From Renibacterium sp. (GTDB lineage Bacteria; Actinomycetota; Actinomycetes; Actinomycetales; Micrococcaceae), in NCBI GenBank assembly GCA_017419405.1, contig JAFOLH010000001.1, positions 310,001-374,000 of the forward strand: a DNA stretch of 64,000 bases. Reading direction: 5' to 3'. How positions within the stretch are numbered: the stretch's first letter is position 1; each line of letters opens with the position of its first letter. This document shows, piece after piece, positions 1 to 8,499 of the stretch. Below the pieces are notes generated by a model. That model was not told the origin of the DNA. It searched no databases and saw only the letters and a list, made by a program, of their open reading frames with translations. A program made the translations under genes and the position numbers.

Positions 1-292
1 AGTCGTGGTTTCGCTCACTGCGGAGCACTTGCGCGGCGAGCTCAGAGCAGAGCGGGCGCTCCCGATGAAATACCATGTGCGCGAAGAGGATGCCTACTTC
101 TATCGGGAAGGCCCGGATGTTTACCGGCACAACCGGATCATCCGCACCGCCACCGACAAACGCAGCGGGAATTCGGTACTGCGCGAGGAACTGTTGGAGA
201 ACAACGGCTTGGTTTGCTATCCAACCGAGCTGATCAAAGCGCCGATCCTGGAATCGGCGCCGGCTCGGAACGCTGGTCTGATTACTCGGTGA
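1..292 (+). CDS. C-terminal part of an unrecognised protein (5' end outside window)
   Basis: An open frame runs in from the left edge and stops at 290-292, so this is probably the last 97 or so residues of a longer protein. The visible part is polar and charged (HNRIIRTATDKRSG, then a Leu/Glu-rich stretch) with no signal peptide, membrane segment or motif that I recognise. A GTG at 5 and an ATG at 65 could in principle be starts, but neither has a convincing ribosome binding site. It converges on parC, whose stop lies 7 bases beyond. Function unknown. Confidence 0.5.
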   Translation, partial: VVVSLTAEHLRGELRAERALPMKYHVREEDAYFYREGPDVYRHNRIIRTATDKRSGNSVLREELLENNGLVCYPTELIKAPILESAPARNAGLITR

Positions 293-299
293 ACTCGAC

Positions 300-2891
300 T
301 TACTCGGTGAACTCGACGGGCAGCTCGATTTGCAGGTTTGCCGCTGCTTCCGACGAAGCCGGTTCCGCCGGCGCGACGCTGTGGCCGCTCGGTTCGGACT
401 CCCCGGATTGGTTCAGCGTCGGCCCGATCTCATCGATCGATTGCGCCAACGGAATCCCGGACCCGTCACGCCGGCCGTGTTCGGTCGGCAGCGCCCGGGC
501 CACTCCGGCCGATGAAGCGGCTTTGGCCGGCCCCGGACCGGCCCAGGCCAGCAGCAGCACGTCTTCGCCTTTGAGGAACCGGTGTGCCCGGACCCCTGCG
601 GTGGCCCGGCCCTTCGCCGGATACTCGGTGAAATCGCTGACTTTGGCGGAACCCGGCGCAGTGCCGGGCAGGGCGTCGGTGCTGCCGGAGACGGTCACCA
701 CGACCGCGCTCGGATCCCCGGCCGGAACCACGGTGAAACTGAGCACCGCATCTCCGGCACCCAGTTTGATCCCGGCCATGCCTCCCGCGGTACGGCCTTG
801 CGGTCGGACCGCGGAAGCCGCGAAGTGCAGCAATTGGGCCTGTTCCGTGATGAAGACCAACTCGTCGTCGTCCTTCGCGGCCGCCGCGCCCACGACCGAA
901 TCCTTGTCCTTGAGCGCGATCGCCTCCCAATCCTCACGGTTGAGCGGATACTCGGGAGTGACCCGTTTGACCACGCCGTATTTGGTGCCCAGGGCCACCA
1001 CGGCGTCGATCGGCACGAAGCTGACCAGGCTTTCGCTCTTGAGCAAGGTGATGAACTCCTTGGCCGGCACGCCGCCGGCCAGATTGGGCAAGCCGGCGGT
1101 CGGCGGCAGCACCGGCATGTCCAGCACTTGCAATCGGAGCATCCGGCCGGCCGAGGTCACCGCCGCGACTTCGCCGCGGGCACTCGTGGCGATCACCGAA
1201 CGGAACACATCGTGCTTCACCCGGCCGCCCGAATCCAGCAACGGCTCGCGCGAGCTGGTGCGCGCGATCTGTCCCGAGCTGCTCAGCAGCACCCAGCAGG
1301 GGTCGTCGGCGATCTCCAAAGCCAGCGGCGCGGCCTTGCTGCTGGCCGACGTTGCGGCCAGGGCTTTGGCCACGGTGGCCGAAACCGCTTCGGATTCGAG
1401 CAGCACAGTGCGCCGCGGGGTGCCGTACTTGGCGGCGACTTCGGCCAACTCGTCGGAGACCAGGGCGCGCAGGACCGATTCGGAACCCAGGATGCGTTCC
1501 AGTTCGGCGATTTCGCGGCGGAGTTCGTCTTGTTCTTTTTCCAATTCGATCCGGGAGAACTTGGTCAGCTGACGCAGCCGCAGTTCCAGGATGTAGTTGG
1601 CCTGCAATTCGCTGAGGTCGTAGATCGCGATCAAACGTTCCCGGGCCGCGGCGGTCTCGTCGGAAGTGCGGATGATCTGGATGACCTCGTCGATGTCCAG
1701 GATCGCAATCAACATGCCTTCGACCAGGTGCAACCGGTCCTGCTTCTTGCGCAGCCGGAAAGCGGTCCGCCGGCGCACCACATCGATCCGGTGCGCCACG
1801 TAGACGCTCAGCAGCTCGACGAGGCCCAGAGTCTTCGGTTGGCCGTCCACCAGAGTGACGTTGTTGATCCCGAAGGAGTCTTCCATCGGCGTGAGCTTGT
1901 AGAGCTGCTGGATGATGGCTTGCGGATTGAAGCCGTTCTTGAGTTCGATCACCAGACGCAGGCCGTGGTTGCGGTCGGTCAGATCCATGATGTCCGAGAT
2001 GCCTTGGAGCTTCTTGGCGGTGACCGCGTCCTTGATCTTCTCGATCACTTTTTCCGGGCTGACGGTGTAAGGCAGCTCGGTGACGATCAATCCGGTGCGC
2101 CGGGCGCTGAGCTGTTCCACCTCGACTTTGGCGCGGGTCTTGAACGACCCCCGGCCGCTTTCGTAGGCGTCGCGGATGCCGTCCAGGCCCACGATCCGGC
2201 CGCCGGTCGGCAGATCCGGCCCGGGCACGAAGCGCATCAGGTCATCCAGCGTGGCGTCCGGGTGGTCGATCAGATGCCGTGCGGCGGCGATGACTTCGAT
2301 CAGGTTGTGCGGCGCCATATTGGTGGCCATGCCGACCGCGATGCCGGTGGCGCCGTTGACCAGCAGATTCGGGAAGGCGGCCGGCAGCACTTCCGGCTGG
2401 GTGAGCTGGTTGTCGTAGTTCGGCACGAAGTCGACGACGTCTTCGTCCAGGTGATCGGTCAAGGTCAGTGCGGCGGCGGCCAACCGGGCTTCGGTGTACC
2501 GGGGGGCGGCCGGGCCGGCATCGAGCGAACCGAAGTTGCCGTGCCCGTCGATCAGCGGCAGCCGCAGCGAGAAGTCCTGCGCCATCCGGACCATCGCGTC
2601 GTAAATCGCGGCGTCGCCGTGCGGGTGCAGCTTGCCCATCACTTCGCCGACCACCCGGGCGCTTTTCACATGGCCCTTCTCCGGCCGCAGGCCCATCTCG
2701 CTCATCATGTACAGGATGCGGCGTTGCACCGGTTTGAGGCCGTCCCGGGCATCGGGCAGCGCCCGGGAGTAGATCACCGAATAGGCGTACTCCAGGAAGG
2801 AACCTTCCATTTCCTGGGACACATCGATGTCAATGATGTTCTCGGTGAAGTCTCCGGTTTCCGGAGGTTTCGGTGGCGTGCGCCTTGCCAT
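300..2891 (-). CDS. parC: DNA topoisomerase IV subunit A (ParC/GyrA family)
   Basis: ATP-dependent type IIA topoisomerase A subunit (863 aa): the DNA breakage-reunion subunit that decatenates or relaxes DNA together with a ParE/GyrB partner not in this window. The winged-helix breakage domain is at the N-terminus with catalytic Tyr132 in the PRYTEARL motif, followed by the HPHGD quinolone region (residues 90-98), a coiled-coil tower (about 370-490), and a C-terminal beta-pinwheel. I see no clear GyrA box in the C-terminal domain, which favours the ParC-type paralogue over true GyrA. The start is placed at the ATG encoding MARRTPPK, which has AGGAA about 12 bases upstream; an in-frame ATG 17 codons earlier is less likely. 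Both usual quinolone-contact positions before Tyr97 are Ala (94, 95). Confidence 0.93.
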   Translation of the reverse strand: MARRTPPKPPETGDFTENIIDIDVSQEMEGSFLEYAYSVIYSRALPDARDGLKPVQRRILYMMSEMGLRPEKGHVKSARVVGEVMGKLHPHGDAAIYDAMVRMAQDFSLRLPLIDGHGNFGSLDAGPAAPRYTEARLAAAALTLTDHLDEDVVDFVPNYDNQLTQPEVLPAAFPNLLVNGATGIAVGMATNMAPHNLIEVIAAARHLIDHPDATLDDLMRFVPGPDLPTGGRIVGLDGIRDAYESGRGSFKTRAKVEVEQLSARRTGLIVTELPYTVSPEKVIEKIKDAVTAKKLQGISDIMDLTDRNHGLRLVIELKNGFNPQAIIQQLYKLTPMEDSFGINNVTLVDGQPKTLGLVELLSVYVAHRIDVVRRRTAFRLRKKQDRLHLVEGMLIAILDIDEVIQIIRTSDETAAARERLIAIYDLSELQANYILELRLRQLTKFSRIELEKEQDELRREIAELERILGSESVLRALVSDELAEVAAKYGTPRRTVLLESEAVSATVAKALAATSASSKAAPLALEIADDPCWVLLSSSGQIARTSSREPLLDSGGRVKHDVFRSVIATSARGEVAAVTSAGRMLRLQVLDMPVLPPTAGLPNLAGGVPAKEFITLLKSESLVSFVPIDAVVALGTKYGVVKRVTPEYPLNREDWEAIALKDKDSVVGAAAAKDDDELVFITEQAQLLHFAASAVRPQGRTAGGMAGIKLGAGDAVLSFTVVPAGDPSAVVVTVSGSTDALPGTAPGSAKVSDFTEYPAKGRATAGVRAHRFLKGEDVLLLAWAGPGPAKAASSAGVARALPTEHGRRDGSGIPLAQSIDEIGPTLNQSGESEPSGHSVAPAEPASSEAAANLQIELPVEFTE

Positions 2892-3079
2892 GCTCTGCGG
2901 GTTCCTGCCGTGTACGTGTGGATGCGGGTTGCGCGCGTGCAATACATGCGCAACTCACATCCTATGGTGCAAGGGGCCGGAATCCGCGGATTAGCGCGGC
3001 TGCCGGCCTCCGGAGCCGAACCCTCCGGGCACCGGTCGGGACGCCGGGACGGGCCCGCGCGCCGGGGCAGCCGACCCGG

Positions 3080-3085
3080 TACAGT
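3080..3085 (+). promoter_or_regulatory. -10 element of a probable leaderless transcript
   Basis: TACAGT lies 6 bases before the ATG at 3092, the spacing expected if transcription starts at or next to the start codon. There is no purine-rich Shine-Dalgarno sequence in between (only GAAAAC). Leaderless mRNAs are common in actinobacteria. No good -35 hexamer is visible. Confidence 0.45.
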
Positions 3086-3091
3086 GAAAAC

Positions 3092-5794
3092 ATGACCGAG
3101 CCGCCGGCGGAGCCGCGATATCCGCACCATTGGGAGGCCGACGTCGTGCTCCGGGATGGCGCGACGGCCCACTTGCGCCCGATCCGGGCCGCGGACGTGG
3201 AGGCGGTCCGGACATTCCACAGCGGGCAGTCCGAAAACTCGATCTACATGCGGTTCTTCACCTACAAATCGGTGCTCAGCGACAAGGAGCTCCGCCGCTT
3301 CACCGAAGTGGACCACCGGGACCGGGTGGCGTTCGTGATCACCGTGGCCGGTGCGATCATCGGGATCGGCCGCTACGACCGGTTGCCGGATCCTTCGGTC
3401 GCCGAAGTCGCCTTCAATATTTCGGATGCCCACCAGGGGCGCGGCCTCGGCTCGATCCTGCTCGAACATCTGGCGGCGGCCGCAAGGGAGAACGGGATCA
3501 CCCGGTTCACCGCCGAGGTCCTGCCGGAAAACCGGAAGATGCTCACGGTCTTCGCCGAAGCCGGTTACGAAGTGAGCCGGCACTTCGACGACGGCGTGGT
3601 CAGCCTGAGCTTCGACATCGATCCGACCGAGAAATCCCGTGCCGTGATGGAATCCCGGGAGCACCGGGCGGAGGCGCGGAGTGTGGCCGGGCTGCTTTCG
3701 CCGGCCTCGGTCGCGGTGATCGGTGGCCGGGCTCCGGATGCCGGCACCGCGACCGGCGGGGAATCCTTGGCCGAGCAACTGCTGGAGCACTTGGTGCGCG
3801 GCGGTTTCACCGGGCCGGTGCACCGGGTCAACCGGCTGGATCCGGAGAGTTTTCCGACCATTGCGGCGGTCGGTTCCGTGGTGGATCTGGTGATCATCGC
3901 GGTGCCCTACGATCAGGTTCCGGCAACGGTCGCCGAATGCGCGGCGGCCGGCAGCAAAGGGGTGCTGATCGCCACCGGAGGCTTCGCCGACGACGGCGAG
4001 CTCGGCCTGGTGGCGCAACGCGGCTTGGTGCGCACGGCACGGGCCGGCGGCATGCGGCTAATCGGGCCGGCCTCGTTGGGCGTGGTCAACACCCGGCCCG
4101 GGGTGTCTTTGAACGCCTCCCTGGCACCGACCATGCCCAAGCGGGGGAGCCTCGGTCTGTTCAGCCAATCGGCGGCGCTCGGCGCCGCACTGTTCGCCGC
4201 CACGGTGCAACGGGGCTTGGGCTTTTCCACGGTGGTTTCGGCCGGCAACCGGGCGGATGTCTCCGGCAACGACATCATGCAGTACTGGGAGGACGACGCC
4301 GACACTGCGGTTTGCGGGCTGTATCTGGAATCGATCGGCAACCCGCGGAAGTTTTCCCGGCTGGCCCGGCGGCTGGCCCGGAGCAAACCGGTGATCGTGG
4401 CGAAGTCGGACGCTCTCGGCTTACAGCTGCCGCCCGGACACGCGGTACGGACCACGCAGGCCCCGGTGGGGGCCTTGGACGCGATGCTCCGGCAATCCGG
4501 GGTGATCCGGGTGCGGACCATCGACGAGCTGGCGGATGTGGCGCAGATCGCGGTGAGCCAGTCGCTTCCGGCCGGACCGCGATTGGCCGTGCTGAGCAAT
4601 TCGCTTGCCTTGGCCCGGGTCGTGGCGGATTCGGCCGCGCAGCGCGAACTGAGCGTGACCCGTACCGAGGCCGGCCTGCGGCTGGACGGCGGGCCCGAGG
4701 CGGCCTTGCCGAAGCTGCGCGAAAAACTGCTTTCGGCACTGCGCAGCAGCGACGTGGATTCGGTGATCCTGACCATGCTTCCGGTCCGGAGCCTGAGTGT
4801 GCAGGAGATCGCCGGGACCCTCGCCGAATGCGCGGCGGAGGTCGGCAAACCGGTATTGGCGGCATTCAGCGGATTCGTCGACCAGCAGGTGACGGTCAAC
4901 GGGCTGCTCCATGCCGAGACGGCTGCCGGTCCGCTTTCGGTGCCCGGTTACACCAGCCCCGGTGCCGCGATCGCCGCGCTCGCGGCCGTGGTGCGCTACA
5001 CCGCCTGGCTGCGCCGGGAACAAGGCCATTTCGAGGATCCGCCGGGCATCGACCGGGTGGCTGCCGAGGAGTTCATCGAGGCCAGGCTTTCCGGCACCGA
5101 GAGTGCGGAACTGCTGACTCTGTCAGCTGCCGAGACGGCACGGCTGCTGGCCTGCTACGGGATCGAACCGCTGCCCTCGATTCCGTTCGGCACGGTCCGC
5201 GAAGCGGTTGCCGCGGCGGAACAGCTCGGCTGGCCGGTTGCGATCAAGACTTTGGACTCGGCGCTGCGGCACCGGCTGGATTTGGGCGGCGTACGGTTGA
5301 ACATCGACGACGCGGCAGCACTGGGCGCCAATATCGCGCAGATGCGCGAATCCCTGCGCGCGTTCGGGAACTTCGACCTGGAAGTCCAGTCCATGGCCCC
5401 GGTGGGCCAGTCCTGCGTCCTGCGGGCCATCGAGGACCCGTTGCTGGGCCCGGTGGTCTCCTTCGGCCTGGCCGGCGATGCGGTCAATCTACTCGATGAC
5501 TGGGCGCACCGGATTCCGCCGCTTTCCAGCACCGATGTCAGCGAGTTGGTCCGCTCACCCAAAGCGGCCGCCCGGCTGTTCGGCTACCAGGGCCTGCCCC
5601 CGGTGAACATCGCGGCGTTGCAGGACTTGGTGGCCCGGCTGGCCGCGCTCAAGGACCACCACCCGGAAGTCGCCTCCGTCGAGTTCCACCCGGTGCTGGC
5701 CGGCAGCGCGACCGCGACGGTGCTCTCGGCCCTGGTGAAACTCGGCAATGCGGAACAGCGCACGGACAGCGCCCGCCGCGCGATGAATGCCTGA
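3092..5794 (+). CDS. GNAT protein acetyltransferase fused to CoA-binding/ADP-forming acyl-CoA synthetase-like and ATP-grasp domains (Pat type)
   Basis: A 900-residue multidomain protein. Residues about 10-165 are a GCN5-type acetyltransferase with the acetyl-CoA pyrophosphate loop QGRGLGS. Residues about 205-320 resemble the CoA-binding Rossmann domain and 340-600 the ligase domain of ADP-forming acetyl-CoA synthetase. The C-terminal 220 residues resemble the ATP-grasp domain. Such proteins act as lysine acetyltransferases (bacterial PatZ/Pat) that inactivate acyl-CoA synthetases; the synthetase part is thought to be regulatory, binding acetyl-CoA. Here the GNAT domain is N-terminal, as in many actinobacterial homologues, whereas enterobacterial PatZ has it at the C-terminus. 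The chosen ATG at 3092 sits behind a -10-like box and looks leaderless; the frame is open further upstream but without a better start. Confidence 0.85.
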   Translation: MTEPPAEPRYPHHWEADVVLRDGATAHLRPIRAADVEAVRTFHSGQSENSIYMRFFTYKSVLSDKELRRFTEVDHRDRVAFVITVAGAIIGIGRYDRLPDPSVAEVAFNISDAHQGRGLGSILLEHLAAAARENGITRFTAEVLPENRKMLTVFAEAGYEVSRHFDDGVVSLSFDIDPTEKSRAVMESREHRAEARSVAGLLSPASVAVIGGRAPDAGTATGGESLAEQLLEHLVRGGFTGPVHRVNRLDPESFPTIAAVGSVVDLVIIAVPYDQVPATVAECAAAGSKGVLIATGGFADDGELGLVAQRGLVRTARAGGMRLIGPASLGVVNTRPGVSLNASLAPTMPKRGSLGLFSQSAALGAALFAATVQRGLGFSTVVSAGNRADVSGNDIMQYWEDDADTAVCGLYLESIGNPRKFSRLARRLARSKPVIVAKSDALGLQLPPGHAVRTTQAPVGALDAMLRQSGVIRVRTIDELADVAQIAVSQSLPAGPRLAVLSNSLALARVVADSAAQRELSVTRTEAGLRLDGGPEAALPKLREKLLSALRSSDVDSVILTMLPVRSLSVQEIAGTLAECAAEVGKPVLAAFSGFVDQQVTVNGLLHAETAAGPLSVPGYTSPGAAIAALAAVVRYTAWLRREQGHFEDPPGIDRVAAEEFIEARLSGTESAELLTLSAAETARLLACYGIEPLPSIPFGTVREAVAAAEQLGWPVAIKTLDSALRHRLDLGGVRLNIDDAAALGANIAQMRESLRAFGNFDLEVQSMAPVGQSCVLRAIEDPLLGPVVSFGLAGDAVNLLDDWAHRIPPLSSTDVSELVRSPKAAARLFGYQGLPPVNIAALQDLVARLAALKDHHPEVASVEFHPVLAGSATATVLSALVKLGNAEQRTDSARRAMNA

Positions 5795-5857
5795 GCCGGC
5801 GGATCGGACCGCGCCGCAGGCAGGACCGGTTAGCTTGCCGGGGAGCTTTCTGGGAAA

Positions 5858-6538
5858 ATGTCCACTATGAACGCATTCCGCGCGGCCGGCTCCCACTCGG
5901 CGCAAGGCCAAACTTTGGACCAAGCTCTGCAACGCGCGGGCTTTTACCCGCGTTTGGTGGGCGACGTGGTGATCGATGCCTTGGACGGACGCGAATGCCT
6001 CTCCCACCTGGCCCACTTGGAAACGCATTTCGACCGCACCGAGGTGCACCGGCACATCACGGTGCTGGCGCTGACCGAGGACATGCTCGTGATCGTCCAC
6101 GTGGACGACCAGCAGATGGACGACGCCGGTGAGCAAGTAGTGGCCCAAGTTTCCACCGAATCGGTTCCGGTCAGCCAGATCCGCTCGGTGGTGCTCAGCT
6201 ACCTCTACAACCAGCCGCAGGATTACCGGCCTTCGGATCCGATCCGGGAGCTGACCCTGTCCATCGGCTGGTCGGGCGGCCAGCGGATCGACATCGCCCC
6301 GGCCGCCTGCGGCGACCCGCAGTGCGAGGCCGATCACGGGTACACCGGAAATCTGGCCCAGGAAGACATCGCGCTGCGGATCAGCGCAGAAGCGGACGGG
6401 CTGCAGGCGGTCCAGGACGCCAAGGTCTTCGCCCGGGCGCTGCGGGCAGTGAACACCCGGGCGCTGCCGGAACAGCCGGCGCCGCGGACCGGGCTGTCCA
6501 CCTTGGGTACCAGATTGGGCCGGAACCATCACCGCTGA
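5858..6538 (+). CDS. DUF5998 family protein
   Basis: A soluble 226-residue protein of the actinobacterial DUF5998 family, which is typically found beside a phosphodiesterase and thymidine kinase as here. No catalytic motif can be pointed to. The central part (about 60-150) is rich in beta-strand and acidic residues and contains HVDDQQMDDAG. It has two possible ATG starts, 5858 and 5867; the stretch GGGAAAA lies too close to the first but suits the second, so the true N-terminus may be three residues shorter. It probably forms an operon with the downstream gene, whose homology begins right at its stop codon. Biochemical role unknown. Confidence 0.75.
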   Translation: MSTMNAFRAAGSHSAQGQTLDQALQRAGFYPRLVGDVVIDALDGRECLSHLAHLETHFDRTEVHRHITVLALTEDMLVIVHVDDQQMDDAGEQVVAQVSTESVPVSQIRSVVLSYLYNQPQDYRPSDPIRELTLSIGWSGGQRIDIAPAACGDPQCEADHGYTGNLAQEDIALRISAEADGLQAVQDAKVFARALRAVNTRALPEQPAPRTGLSTLGTRLGRNHHR

Positions 6539-6632
6539 GTTTTCCGCGCGGCCGGGAACCCCCGAGCTGCCGAAAGCCTCCGGCTACGCCGCAGCGTCGA
6601 TCGCCCAGGTCTTCAGCAGCTCCGCAGCGGCC

Positions 6633-7748
6633 ATGGGGGCGCCCGGTTTCGAGAACGCGCTCGCGCTCCCGCCGGCCAGACGGGTGTGCGTGGTCTTGGT
6701 CGACGGCTTGGGCTCGGCGTTGCTGAAGCGCAAGATCGCGCATGCCCCGTTCCTGCGCAGCGTGCTCAATGGAACCCTGGCCGGTGCCGGGCACCGCACG
6801 ATCCAATCGGCTTTCCCTTCGACCACCGCGAGCTCGCTCTCCAGCCTGGGCACCGGCGTCGAACCCGGACTGCACGGCATGGTCGGCTACGACGTGCTCG
6901 ACCCGGACCAGGACAAGGTGGTGAACCTCCTGGGCAATTGGGACGCCGGCGTGGATCCCTTGCGTTGGCAGCCGTACCCGACGGTCTTCGAAAAGCTGGA
7001 CGGCGTCCTGCCCAGTGCGACGGTCAGCTTGCCGAAATTCGCCGACTCGCCGATGACCCGGGCCGCTTTGCGCGGCAGCCGCTTCGTACCGGCTGGCTCC
7101 CCGCATGCCCGGACCGCGGCCGCCGCGGAGTTGATGGCCGCCGAACCGGAGCTGTTGATGTACTTCTACTGGTCCGAATTGGACAAAGCGGGGCACCGGC
7201 ACGGGGTGGACTCGGCGCAGTGGGAACACGAATTGGAAGAACTCGATGCCGCGGTGCGGCGGCTCGCCACGCAATTGCCCGCCGGTACCCTGCTGTTGTT
7301 GACCGCGGACCACGGCATGATCGATGTGCCGGAAAGCGCCAGGATCGATTACTCGCGCTCCGCCGACCTGGTGGCCGGAGTCAGGCATACCGGCGGTGAG
7401 CCGCGATTGGTGCAGCTTTATCTGGAGCCGGACGCCGATGCCGCAGCCCTCGCGGACGCCTGGCAGCAGGCTTGGGGCCAACAGGCCTGGGTGCTCAGCC
7501 GGGCGGAAGCGGTGCGGAGCGGCTACTTCGGCACGGTGCGTCCGGAAGTGCTCCCGCGGATCGGCGACCTGCTCATCGCGGCCCGTGAACCGGTGGCGTT
7601 CTACGATTTGCGCCGTTCCGCACCGCACGCCATGGCGATTGTCGGGCAGCACGGATCATTGACTAAAGTGGAGCGCGACGTGCCGCTCCTGCGAATCCCG
7701 GTCGACGGGAAAGCCGGCGGAAAAGGAAGAACGGGCAAGCGTGGCTGA
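6633..7748 (+). CDS. alkaline phosphatase superfamily protein (nucleotide pyrophosphatase/phosphodiesterase type)
   Basis: A 371-residue metal-dependent phosphohydrolase of the alkaline phosphatase/NPP superfamily. The N-terminal metal-binding Asp is in VVLVDGLGSALL, the presumed Thr nucleophile in the following FPSTTASSL segment, and later metal ligands are in YFYWSELDKAGHRHG and LLTADHGM. The substrate is unknown; family members cleave phosphodiesters or pyrophosphates. The first usable start is ATG 6633, but coherent coding sequence (PELPKASGYAAASIAQVF) extends about 35 codons upstream with no ATG, GTG or TTG, so the annotated N-terminus is probably too short. The 3' end overlaps the thymidine kinase start by 8 bases, indicating translational coupling. 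Confidence 0.8.
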   Translation: MGAPGFENALALPPARRVCVVLVDGLGSALLKRKIAHAPFLRSVLNGTLAGAGHRTIQSAFPSTTASSLSSLGTGVEPGLHGMVGYDVLDPDQDKVVNLLGNWDAGVDPLRWQPYPTVFEKLDGVLPSATVSLPKFADSPMTRAALRGSRFVPAGSPHARTAAAAELMAAEPELLMYFYWSELDKAGHRHGVDSAQWEHELEELDAAVRRLATQLPAGTLLLLTADHGMIDVPESARIDYSRSADLVAGVRHTGGEPRLVQLYLEPDADAAALADAWQQAWGQQAWVLSRAEAVRSGYFGTVRPEVLPRIGDLLIAAREPVAFYDLRRSAPHAMAIVGQHGSLTKVERDVPLLRIPVDGKAGGKGRTGKRG

Positions 7749-8418
7749 ATTGGTTTTCTACTCCGGGACCATGGACTGCGGCAAGTCGACGCTTGCCCTG
7801 CAACTGGACCACAACCACAGTGCCCGGGGCCGGGCCGGGGTGTTGTTCAGTTGCAACGACCGGGCCGGGGAATCCATGATCTCCAGCCGTCTGGGATTGC
7901 GGACCGGGGCCGTGGAAGTCGCGCCGGAGACGGATTTCTGGGCCGAAGTGGTCCACCGGCGCACCCGCGGCGGGGCGGTGGATTACCTGATCTGCGACGA
8001 AGCCCAGTTCTACACGCCGGAACAGGTGGAGCAGCTGGCCCGGGTGGTGGACGAAATGGGCGTCGATGTCTTCGCCTTCGGGATCACTGCGGACTTCCGG
8101 ACCCGCTTGTTCCCCGGCTCGCAGCGGCTGATCGAGCTGGCCGACCGGGTGCAGGTGCTGCAGGTCGAAGCGTTGTGCTGGTGCGGTTGCCGGGCCACGC
8201 ACAATGCACGCACCGTGGACGGTGTGATGGTGGTCGAGGGCGACCAAGTGGTGGTCGGCGATGTGGCCGGCGCATCGGCTGACCCTGAGCCGTCGACCGA
8301 GCCGCATATCGGATACGAGACTCTGTGCCGCAAGCACTACATGCGGCGGGTAACCGAGTTCACCGCCAACCGGCTGGTGGAAGCAGACCAATTGCTGCCT
8401 TTCGAGCCGAGCGCGTAG
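7741..8418 (+). CDS. tdk: thymidine kinase
   Basis: Type II (TK1-like) thymidine kinase, 225 residues, which phosphorylates thymidine with ATP in pyrimidine salvage. The P-loop is at residues 9-17 (GTMDCGKST) and the DEAQF motif carrying the catalytic Glu is at 86-90. A C-terminal zinc site is suggested by CWCGC in the middle and Cys/His in LCRKHY near the end, and the thymidine-binding lasso region follows. The GTG start at 7741 overlaps the end of the phosphodiesterase gene. With dut at 11.3 kb, this part of the chromosome holds two enzymes of thymidylate supply. Confidence 0.95.
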   Translation: MAELVFYSGTMDCGKSTLALQLDHNHSARGRAGVLFSCNDRAGESMISSRLGLRTGAVEVAPETDFWAEVVHRRTRGGAVDYLICDEAQFYTPEQVEQLARVVDEMGVDVFAFGITADFRTRLFPGSQRLIELADRVQVLQVEALCWCGCRATHNARTVDGVMVVEGDQVVVGDVAGASADPEPSTEPHIGYETLCRKHYMRRVTEFTANRLVEADQLLPFEPSA

Positions 8419-8445
8419 CACCTCGGCGATTGCCCGGAGGCGCGG

Positions 8446-8468
8446 CACCGGCCCGGGCGTTGCCGGTG
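8446..8468. terminator. weak inverted repeat between convergent tdk and sepH
   Basis: CACCGGC and GCCGGTG (7 bp, 9-base loop) lie in the 81-base gap between the convergent tdk and sepH genes. The position suits a bidirectional terminator, but the stem is short and there is no U tract on either strand. Confidence 0.3.
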
Positions 8469-8499
8469 GCCGGCCATTGCCCGGCCGCCAGTTTCCGGC

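Noticed and set aside
300..2891. GyrA as identity of the topoisomerase A subunit
   Set aside because: gyrA normally lies with gyrB near the origin and has a GyrA box in its C-terminal domain; I see neither the box nor gyrB here.
582..3095. An 837-codon open frame on the plus strand, opposite parC
   Set aside because: It is the antisense shadow of parC: His/Gln/Arg/Gly-rich, no known domain, caused by strong third-position GC. The same applies to long frames at 3130-5499, 15393-18314, 20809-23043, 23054-25102, 26203-28230 and 39178-41337.
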